Below, in pieces: positions 6,507-11,102 of a stretch of DNA of 11,102 nt. The notes under the pieces were generated by a model that did no database searches, was not told the origin of the DNA, and was given only the letters and a program-made list of their open reading frames with translations. Origin of the DNA: an uncultured Collinsella sp. (GTDB taxonomy: Bacteria; Actinomycetota; Coriobacteriia; Coriobacteriales; Coriobacteriaceae); contig CAAELJ010000125.1 in NCBI GenBank assembly GCA_900756725.1, positions 1 through 11,102 of the forward strand, read 5' to 3'. The position numbers and the translations under genes are program-made. The first letter of the stretch is position 1, and every line of letters starts with the position of its first letter.

Positions 6507-6845
6507 ATGGCAACCAAAGAAGAAATCTCGATGGTTGGATTCGAGATCGTCGCATATGCAGGTGACGCCCAGACCGATCTGCTTGCAGCGCTCGATGCTG
6601 CTCGCGAGGGTGACTTTGAGAAGGCCGAACAGCTGCACAAGGATGCCAGCGATGCGCTCATCGGTGCCCACGACACGCAGACCAAACTGCTTTCGCAGGA
6701 GGCCGGCGGTGGCGAGATGGAAATGACCTTCATCATGGCTCACGCTCAGGACACCCTCATGACCACTATGATCCTGGAGAAGCAGACCCGCTTTACCATC
6801 GATGCCTACAAGCGCATCGCCGAGCTCGAGGCCAAGCTCGCCTAA
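6507..6845 (+). CDS. lacF: Lactose-specific PTS EIIA component
   Basis: This soluble EIIA protein of the lactose/cellobiose family accepts phosphate from HPr and hands it to the EIIB domain of LacE. Its 112 residues are almost entirely helical in character, matching the trimeric helical-bundle fold of the family. The phosphorylated His is H79 in FIMAHAQDTLM, and D82 aligns with the metal-binding Asp at the trimer core. AAAGGAA (6494-6500) lies 6 bases before the ATG. It is separated from lacE by the divergent regulator 2, on the opposite strand, so supply of the two PTS parts is controlled by different promoters. A clear terminator follows. It could be a cellobiose-type (CelC/ChbA) EIIA by sequence alone; the context argues for lactose. 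Confidence 0.92.
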   Translation: MATKEEISMVGFEIVAYAGDAQTDLLAALDAAREGDFEKAEQLHKDASDALIGAHDTQTKLLSQEAGGGEMEMTFIMAHAQDTLMTTMILEKQTRFTIDAYKRIAELEAKLA

Positions 6846-6872
6846 CGAGCCCTCACAACCAAGTCCCCTTCC

Positions 6873-6913
6873 AAAAGCTCTGCCGCAGACTCGCGACAGG
6901 GCTTTTTCTTTTT
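6873..6913 (+). terminator. Rho-independent terminator of lacF
   Basis: AAAAGCTCTG (6873-6882) pairs with CAGGGCTTTT (6897-6906), with one G-T wobble. A T-rich run to 6913 follows. It begins 27 bases after the lacF stop codon. Confidence 0.85.
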
Positions 6914-6915
6914 AC

Positions 6916-6963
6916 CCGGCACTTGGGGACGTTCCTTATCTGCCGGCAGTTAGGGACACTCCT
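6916..6963. repeat. GGGGACGTTC-type interspersed repeat
   Basis: Two tandem units with a 27-bp period start CCGGCACTTGGGGACGTTCCT (6916) and CCGGCAGTTAGGGACACTCCT (6943). They match at 17 of 21 positions, with a TGCCGGCA palindrome at the junction. The GGGGACGTTC core recurs in the hairpin at 11011-11066. They look like a dispersed intergenic repeat family. Confidence 0.6.
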
Positions 6964-7041
6964 GCCATGCATTTGATCCTTTGAGGATGGAAGAAAACGG
7001 GTTATTAGGTTTGTTGCGGTGCCGACTCGACCCGTCGGTTA

Positions 7042-7195
7042 CAAAACTATGCCGGTTTACTACGATGAATCGTATTCTTTCAACTATAGAAAGAACAGCG
7101 TTATCAAAGCCGCAGGTAGAAAGCTTGCCATTTTCTGCTAATAGCAAATGTGGTCGGTCCTATCGGTTTTACGGTAGTAAACCGGCATAGTTTTG
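7042..7195. mobile_element. MITE-like element with 22-bp terminal inverted repeats
   Basis: Positions 7042-7063 and 7174-7195 are perfect 22-bp inverted repeats (CAAAACTATGCC... at the left end). They enclose 110 bp of lower-GC, non-coding DNA. Inside is a smaller hairpin, TTCTTTC...GAAAGAA. There is no transposase gene. I see no clear target-site duplication in the flanks, so an ancient insertion or a large regulatory stem-loop is equally possible. Confidence 0.5.
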
Positions 7196-7267
7196 AAATG
7201 GCACTGTTCGACTAGCAGCGTTATGGAGCTTCTGCACGCCCTCCCGTTCGGTTTTTCGCTGGATGGG

Positions 7268-7273
7268 TATACT
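7268..7273 (+). promoter_or_regulatory. Possible -10 box of the membrane-protein gene
   Basis: TATACT lies 39 bp before the start codon at 7312. The best -35 candidate is poor (TTCGGT at 7247-7252). Since terminators bracket the gene on both sides, a promoter in this gap is expected. Confidence 0.35.
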
Positions 7274-7311
7274 TTCACCCGCAATACAGGCCGGAATGAG
7301 GAGGTATCCAA

Positions 7312-8316
7312 ATGCCGGATAACGGGTCAATACAAAAAAGAGGTGCGCACGAGATGGCCCATGGGCGTCCTGTCCAGATAACTGAGCATACGACGGTAAC
7401 CGAGCTACAGCCCAGCCTGTCCGATATCGTGTGCGCAAACAAAAAGCTACAGATTGGCTTTATCGTTGCGCTCGTGGTACTGGCGCTGCTGTCGGGCTTT
7501 GTAGCTCGTCCGCATTTTGCCGATACCAAGACTTGGGACTCCACCATCGAGGTCATCGATCAAAAGAAGGGCAATGTTTTGGCGCTCACGACCTCGTGCG
7601 TCGCCCTATCTGCGGGTATCACTGCGCTGCCGGGCGATACGGGAACGCCAGTCGCCGAGCAGCTCGCGCAGCTTTCAGGCAACCTTGGTATCGTGCTTGC
7701 CGTGCTATACCTAGAGAAATATTTGCTTACGATTTTGTGGTCGGTTGGCCTGGGCATCCTGATCCCGTTTGCGCTGGTGCTCTTTGCGATCTCACTTGGC
7801 ATTCACGGACGCTGGAGCACGAGCACAGTCATTCGCCGCGTGGCAACGCGTGTGCTGGTGGTCGCCATAATTGGCATGGTGTTGGTGCCCGCAAGCGTAT
7901 GGGTGTCGCAGAAGGTCGATGAAACGTATCGCGTAAGTATTGAGCAAGCTCAGCAAAAGGCTGCGGATGCGGCAGATAGCGACAGCTCCAAAGCAAGCAA
8001 GAAAAAGACCGAGTCCACAGAGTCCAAGAATGTGCTTGAGCAGCTTGCCGACGGTGCCTCGGGTCTCGTCACATCGGTGACCAGCGGTGCCAAGCAGATT
8101 ACCGATGAAATTGTGCAGCAGGTGACCGATCTGATCGAAGGCGTCATCGTGATGATCGTGACCTCGTGCGTGATTCCATTGCTGGTGCTCGCGGCGTTTT
8201 TGTGGCTGGGGCACGTGCTACTGGGGATTGATATTTCCGGCCCGGCGAACTATCTGACGGGTCGCTTTCTGAGCGCTCCGTCCAAGCACGCCAAAAAGGG
8301 CGGGCAGTCCGAGTAG
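7312..8316 (+). CDS. Uncharacterised multi-pass membrane protein
   Basis: I do not recognise this 334-residue protein. Predicted membrane segments lie at about 46-64, 125-163 (probably two), 179-198 and 276-306. The N-terminal 45 residues are polar. Between segments, 200-275 forms a long soluble region rich in Lys, Ser, Glu and Gln (QKAADAADSDSSKASKKK), likely extended or coiled. The C-terminus is basic (SKHAKKGG). There is no signal-peptide cleavage pattern, transporter motif or enzyme motif that I can see. AGGAGG (7299-7304) lies 7 bases before the ATG, a strong start. A terminator follows at 8351, and the lacF terminator and a MITE-like element lie upstream, so it appears to be an independent unit between lacF and lacABC. 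A role in lactose use is not shown by anything in the sequence. Confidence 0.85.
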   Translation: MPDNGSIQKRGAHEMAHGRPVQITEHTTVTELQPSLSDIVCANKKLQIGFIVALVVLALLSGFVARPHFADTKTWDSTIEVIDQKKGNVLALTTSCVALSAGITALPGDTGTPVAEQLAQLSGNLGIVLAVLYLEKYLLTILWSVGLGILIPFALVLFAISLGIHGRWSTSTVIRRVATRVLVVAIIGMVLVPASVWVSQKVDETYRVSIEQAQQKAADAADSDSSKASKKKTESTESKNVLEQLADGASGLVTSVTSGAKQITDEIVQQVTDLIEGVIVMIVTSCVIPLLVLAAFLWLGHVLLGIDISGPANYLTGRFLSAPSKHAKKGGQSE

Positions 8317-8350
8317 CTAAAACAGCTGTATATACTGGGGCATACCGCCG

Positions 8351-8386
8351 AAGGGCGGCCGAGACACGTTCTCGGCCGCCCTTTTG
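8351..8386 (+). terminator. Rho-independent terminator after the membrane-protein gene
   Basis: A perfect 13-bp stem (AAGGGCGGCCGAG at 8351-8363 with 8371-8383) and a 7-base loop are followed by a TTTTGTTTGTT tail. It starts 34 bases after the stop codon. Confidence 0.92.
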
Positions 8387-8442
8387 TTTGTTGAATGCGC
8401 GGTAAGCCGGGCCTTTTCTGAGTCCAAACGGTCAGCAACCAT

Positions 8443-8472
8443 CCGCGAACGGTATTTGTTCAAAAAAGAACA
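8443..8472 (+). promoter_or_regulatory. CCGCGAACGGT element and TGTTC-N6-GAACA palindrome
   Basis: CCGCGAACGGT (8443-8453) is followed directly by ATTTGTTC. The same pair occurs upstream of regulator 1 at 208-229 with 3 extra bases between. TGTTCAAAAAAGAACA (8457-8472) is a 16-bp inverted repeat. It probably forms part of the lacABC control region; the binding protein is unknown. Confidence 0.45.
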
Positions 8473-8490
8473 AAGACAAACAAATTATTG

Positions 8491-8530
8491 TTGCAGTTAA
8501 TGTTCGAATGTGTTCAAATAAACATGAACA
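8491..8530 (+). promoter_or_regulatory. Tandem TGTTC regulatory element and possible promoter of lacABC
   Basis: TTGCAGTTAA, TGTTCGAATG, TGTTCAAATA and AACATGAACA run in 10-bp steps. The last two form TGTTCA-N8-TGAACA. The first three match the element upstream of lacF. A possible promoter is TTGCAG (8491-8496), 17 bp, then TCAAAT (8514-8519). The -10 box would lie inside the repeats, favouring repression. The 308-bp gap before lacA is otherwise AT-rich leader. Confidence 0.5.
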
Positions 8531-8624
8531 GTGAAGAACCGCACATTCAGATGCCCGGACCTGAACGCGATTCAACACTTCCAAACAGAAACTACGCACC
8601 TGCGTATCTCTCAAGGAGGATGTC

Positions 8625-9053
8625 ATGAGAGTTGTAATCGCTTCCGATGCCGACGGTATGTCGATGAAGGAGTCCATCAAGGAGATGCTCATCGCCGACG
8701 GTCACGAGGTCGTCGACTATTCCGAGACCCCTGCCGCGGACTTTGTCGATTCCGCCACCGCCGTTGCCAAGGACCTGCTGGAGCACAAGGATTCCCAGGG
8801 CTTCGCATTCGATAAGTACGGCGTCGGCTCCTATATGGCCGCCGTCAAGATCAAGGGCATGGTCGTCGCCAACATTTCCGATGAGCGTTCCGCTTACATG
8901 ACCCGCGAACACAACGGCTCGCGCATGGTCACCATGGGCCCGGGCGTTGTGGGCACCGAGGTCGCCAAGAAGATCGCCCGCGAGTTCCTGCGCGCCCAGT
9001 ACGCCGGCGGCCGTCACCAGATCCGTGTCGACATGCTCAATAAGATGGCCTAA
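8625..9053 (+). CDS. lacA: Galactose-6-phosphate isomerase subunit LacA
   Basis: LacA is one half of the LacAB heteromeric isomerase that converts galactose-6-phosphate to tagatose-6-phosphate. At 142 residues it has the family's usual length and the RpiB/LacAB fold. It ends with the LacA-typical GRHQIRVDMLNKM (129-141) and has SDERSAYMTREHN (85-97). In place of the RpiB catalytic Cys loop it carries FDKYGVGS (62-69), as LacA subunits do, so it needs LacB for a complete site. AAGGAGG (8613-8619) lies 5 bases before the ATG. It is first in the lacABC operon, 63 bp ahead of lacB. Confusion with ribose-5-phosphate isomerase B is unlikely given the adjacent LacB. Confidence 0.95.
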   Translation: MRVVIASDADGMSMKESIKEMLIADGHEVVDYSETPAADFVDSATAVAKDLLEHKDSQGFAFDKYGVGSYMAAVKIKGMVVANISDERSAYMTREHNGSRMVTMGPGVVGTEVAKKIAREFLRAQYAGGRHQIRVDMLNKMA

Positions 9054-9116
9054 CGAGAGCCACCGAGAACTCGAACTTCTATCTCAACTTGTGAATTCAG
9101 ACGAAAGGACGTTCTG

Positions 9117-9641
9117 ATGAAGAAGACCATCGCAATCGGTTGCGACCATATCGTTACGGACGAGAAGATCTATCTGGCCGACCGCCTGGAGCAGGCTGGC
9201 TACAAGGTGCTTGACTGCGGCACCTACAGCCACACCCGTACGCACTATCCCATTTACGGTAAGGCCGTGGGCGAGGCTGTTGCCAGCGGCAAGGCCGACT
9301 TTGGCGTGGCCCTGTGCGGCACCGGCATCGGCATCACCAACGCCGTCAACAAGGTTCCCGGCGCCCGCTGCGCCCTGGTTCGCGACATGACCTCTGCCCT
9401 GTATGCCCGTCGCGAGCTCAACGCCAACATCGTGGGCTTTGGCGGCAAGATCACCGGCGAGTTCCTGATGGCCGATATCATGCTTGCCTTCCTGGAGGAG
9501 CCCTACGACAAGACTCCCGAGCACGATGCCCTGATTGCCAAGATTGATGCCTGCAACAAGGCCGACGCCGAGGCTCAGGCTGACCCGCACTTCTTTGACG
9601 AGTTCCTGGAGAAGTGGGACCGCGGCGAATACCACGACTAG
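9117..9641 (+). CDS. lacB: Galactose-6-phosphate isomerase subunit LacB
   Basis: LacB is the second subunit of the LacAB isomerase in the tagatose-6-phosphate pathway. It has 174 residues, close to the 171 typical of lactic acid bacteria. It has the family signatures IGCDHIVTD (7-15), THYPIYGK (42-49), LCGTGIGI (66-73, with C67 at the catalytic Cys position of RpiB), ALVRDMTSALYA (86-97) and the diagnostic C-terminus FLEKWDRGEYHD. GAAAGGA (9103-9109) lies 7 bases before the ATG. The gene is co-oriented with lacA. It is followed by a small hairpin and then a 340-bp gap before lacC. Confidence 0.95.
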   Translation: MKKTIAIGCDHIVTDEKIYLADRLEQAGYKVLDCGTYSHTRTHYPIYGKAVGEAVASGKADFGVALCGTGIGITNAVNKVPGARCALVRDMTSALYARRELNANIVGFGGKITGEFLMADIMLAFLEEPYDKTPEHDALIAKIDACNKADAEAQADPHFFDEFLEKWDRGEYHD

Positions 9642-9650
9642 TGGGGTTCC

Positions 9651-9668
9651 GGCGTTCTACCGAACGCC
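9651..9668 (+). other. Small hairpin just after lacB
   Basis: GGCGTTC and GAACGCC form a perfect 7-bp stem around the tetraloop TACC, 9 bases past the stop codon. No U-run follows, so it is a possible 3'-end stabiliser or pause site rather than a terminator. Confidence 0.45.
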
Positions 9669-9682
9669 AGACCAGTCGACGC

Positions 9683-9851
9683 TGCGAAGCCATCTGGCGG
9701 GCGAGCTGCCGTTCAGCTTCAGTGGCATGGCCAGAAGGTCAATGCCGCCTCGCTTCAAGGCACCTTGCCTCGCCAGCTGGCTTCACGCTGACGTTGGGGG
9801 TGCCTGTGGGGTCGCCCCTGTTGTTGCGAAGCCGTCTGGCAAGCGAACTGC
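9683..9851. repeat. Three-part GAAGCC(N2)CTGGC repeat in the lacB-lacC gap
   Basis: The unit at 9683-9709 recurs at 9825-9851 (23 of 27 bases identical). An inverted copy of its 14-base core lies between them at 9771-9784 (13 of 14 matching the first copy, 11 of 14 the second). The middle copy can pair with either outer copy but not both. The gap shows no convincing gene on either strand. Confidence 0.55.
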
Positions 9852-9927
9852 TCTGATAACACTTTTGCTTGCTGAGCTTGTGTGCTTCGTTTTGGCGGTA
9901 CCCGGCATTCTGCGGCTTTTTAATTGA

Positions 9928-9966
9928 CGGCTCGCGTTTCTGTGAGGGGGCGCGGGCCGGTTTTCT
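9928..9966 (+). terminator. Terminator-like hairpin immediately upstream of lacC
   Basis: CGGCTCGCG (9928-9936) pairs with CGCGGGCCG (9951-9959), with one G-T wobble and a 14-base loop. GTTTTCT follows. It ends just 4 bases before the lacC Shine-Dalgarno, in the middle of the operon. It could end the lacAB message or act as an attenuator; the T-run is short. Confidence 0.5.
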
Positions 9967-9981
9967 AAACAGGAGTCCAAC

Positions 9982-10917
9982 ATGATTCTGACCGTTACCA
10001 TGAACCCGTCGATCGATACGCGCTATCAGCTCGACAAGCTGATCATCGACGATGTTAACCGCGTGACGCCCGAAAAGACCGCTGGCGGCAAGGGCCTCAA
10101 CGTGAGTCGCGTGCTGCTGCAGCTGGGCGACGACGTGCTCGCGACCGGCTTGCTCGGCGGCCACATGGGTGCCTATATGGCCGAGCTCATGGATGCCGAT
10201 GGTGTCAAGAATGACTTTGTGCCCATCGCCGGTGAGACGCGCATTTGCCTGAATATTCTGCACGAGGGTAATCAGACCGAGCTGCTGGAGAGCGGCCCGC
10301 AGATCGTCCCGGCCGAGCTCGAGGCCTTTACGGCCAAGTTCGCCGAGCTTGCAGCGAAGGCTGACGTTGTGACGCTTTCGGGCTCGCTGCCGCGTGGCGT
10401 CGATGCCGGCTACTATGCCGAGCTCGTCAAGATCGCCGAAGAGGCGGGCGCCAAGGTGCTGATCGACACCTCGGGCGCATCGCTGGAGGCCGCGCTGGAG
10501 TCCGACGCTAAGCCTGAGCTCGTAAAGCCCAACCTGACCGAGATTAACGGCCTGCTGGGTACGTCCTTTACGACCGATGATGTCGATGCCCTGCGCGAGG
10601 CGCTTGCCGCCGATGGCCGCTTTGCCGGTATTCCCTGGGTCGTCGTTTCGATGGGCGCTGCCGGTTCGGTGGGCTTCCACGAGGGCCGCGCGTTCCGCGC
10701 CAAGACGCCCGCGATTGCGGCTGTGAACGCGACGGGTTCCGGCGACTCGACCATCGCCGGCTTTGCGCATGCCATTGCTGCTGGTGCCGACGACGTCACG
10801 GTGCTCAAGACCGCCAATACCTGCGGCAAGCTCAACGCCATGGATCCCAAGACCGGCCACCTGGTCATGGACCGCTGGGACGAGATTTACAACGGCGTTG
10901 AGGTCGTAGAGTTGTAG
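9982..10917 (+). CDS. lacC: Tagatose-6-phosphate kinase
   Basis: This cytoplasmic PfkB-family kinase phosphorylates tagatose-6-phosphate with ATP to tagatose-1,6-bisphosphate. It has 311 residues, the family's usual length. It begins MILTVTMNPSID, as does lactococcal LacC. The substrate-binding GGKGLN is at 35-40, LSGSLPRG at 132-139, KPNLTEI at 182-188, and the C-terminal PfkB signature NATGSGDSTIAG at 249-260 contains the catalytic base D255. HEGNQTE (94-100) is shared with LacC. AGGAG (9971-9975) lies 6 bases before the ATG. It lies 340 bp after lacB, behind a terminator-like hairpin. It is not followed by the usual lacD aldolase but by palindromic repeats. 1-phosphofructokinase (FruK) is the main alternative; the context and the HEGNQTE and N-terminal motifs favour LacC. 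Confidence 0.9.
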   Translation: MILTVTMNPSIDTRYQLDKLIIDDVNRVTPEKTAGGKGLNVSRVLLQLGDDVLATGLLGGHMGAYMAELMDADGVKNDFVPIAGETRICLNILHEGNQTELLESGPQIVPAELEAFTAKFAELAAKADVVTLSGSLPRGVDAGYYAELVKIAEEAGAKVLIDTSGASLEAALESDAKPELVKPNLTEINGLLGTSFTTDDVDALREALAADGRFAGIPWVVVSMGAAGSVGFHEGRAFRAKTPAIAAVNATGSGDSTIAGFAHAIAAGADDVTVLKTANTCGKLNAMDPKTGHLVMDRWDEIYNGVEVVEL

Positions 10918-10938
10918 CGGTTGCGACTCCTAATAGAA

Positions 10939-11004
10939 CGAGCGTGGATAATCTCCCGCTTTTGGTGCCCATACGAGCTCAAAGTGGGAGATTTTCCACG
11001 CTCG
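10939..11004. repeat. CGAGCGTGGA palindromic repeat
   Basis: The arms CGAGCGTGGATAATCTCCC... (10939-10963) and 10980-11004 match at 22 of 25 positions around a 16-base loop. It lies 21 bases beyond lacC. No T-run follows, so it is probably an intergenic palindromic element, though it may also protect or end the lacC message. Confidence 0.65.
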
Positions 11005-11010
11005 AGTCAT

Positions 11011-11066
11011 TAGTCGTCGGGGACGTTCTTTAATGACCAGTCGTTTAAGAACGTCCCCGATGACTA
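11011..11066. repeat. GGGGACGTTC palindromic repeat
   Basis: The arms TAGTCGTCGGGGACGTTCTT (11011-11030) and its complement at 11047-11066 match at 19 of 20 positions, around a 16-base centre. The core GGGGACGTTC is shared with the repeat at 6916-6963. Confidence 0.65.
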
Positions 11067-11071
11067 CACTC

Positions 11072-11102
11072 AAAAAACGGCGCCCGCCGGCGATGTTGCC
11101 GG
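11072..11102 (-). terminator. Edge of a probable terminator for a gene beyond the window
   Basis: An AAAAAA run (11072-11077) precedes a GC-rich stretch in which CCGGC (11087-11091) can pair with GCCGG (11098-11102). Read on the minus strand this is a GC hairpin followed by a T-run. The window ends inside it. Confidence 0.3.

Noticed and set aside
9535..9927. Plus-strand frame ending in a hydrophobic stretch in the lacB-lacC gap
   Set aside because: Its first part overlaps lacB in another frame, there is no start with a Shine-Dalgarno inside the gap, and the hydrophobic end alone is not enough to call a small membrane peptide.
9739..10860. Long minus-strand open frame (373 codons) opposite lacC and the lacB-lacC gap
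   Set aside because: Antisense shadow of lacC; the part in the gap has no ribosome binding site or recognisable motif.

Overview
The window carries a split lactose / galactose-6-phosphate gene cluster: lactose PTS uptake plus the tagatose-6-phosphate pathway. The DNA is GC-rich, with AGGAGG-type ribosome binding sites and several kinds of short palindromic intergenic repeat. The proteins closely follow the Gram-positive LacABCEFG set. Together this suggests a gut actinobacterium of the Coriobacteriia, most likely Collinsella or a close relative. That placement is inference from general resemblance, not from a marker gene.

Layout, left to right. (1) 1-352: a regulatory region with three 16-bp operators (ATGAGCACGTKAACAT type) and a good promoter for the first LacI-family regulator. 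(2) 353-1390 (+): LacI-family regulator 1. (3) 1391-1657: a convergent gap holding a tandem palindromic repeat and the terminator of the minus-strand operon. (4) 4930-1658 (-): lacE (PTS EIIC-EIIB) followed by lacG (6-phospho-beta-galactosidase), separated by an 11-bp-stem hairpin. (5) 4931-5287: a divergent control region with three operators of a second, related type (ATGGCAACGTYAACAT). (6) 5288-6292 (+): LacI-family regulator 2, a paralogue of regulator 1. (7) 6507-6845 (+): lacF (PTS EIIA) with its own terminator. (8) 6846-7311: a gap with a terminator, a GGGGACGTTC-type repeat and a 154-bp MITE-like element. (9) 7312-8316 (+): a membrane protein of unknown function that appears to be its own transcription unit. 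(10) 8387-8624: the control region of lacABC, sharing tandem TGTTCRA repeats with lacF. (11) lacA, lacB and lacC (+), with a 340-bp structured gap and a terminator-like hairpin between lacB and lacC. (12) 10918-11102: two more palindromic repeats and the edge of a third hairpin.

How the genes fit together: EIIA (LacF) passes phosphate to the EIIB domain of LacE, and the EIIC domain imports lactose as lactose-6'-phosphate. LacG splits it into glucose and galactose-6-phosphate. LacAB isomerises the latter to tagatose-6-phosphate, and LacC phosphorylates it to tagatose-1,6-bisphosphate. The aldolase that completes the pathway (LacD) is not in the window, nor are EI and HPr.

The enzymes are well-known families. 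The most interesting part is the regulation. Two paralogous LacI-type repressors keep the key sugar-contact residues of E. coli LacI. They differ at the first base-reading residue of the recognition helix and sit beside two matching but distinct operator families. A third, unrelated tandem-repeat element in front of lacF and lacA points to another regulator outside the window. I found no evidence of a wholly new kind of system.
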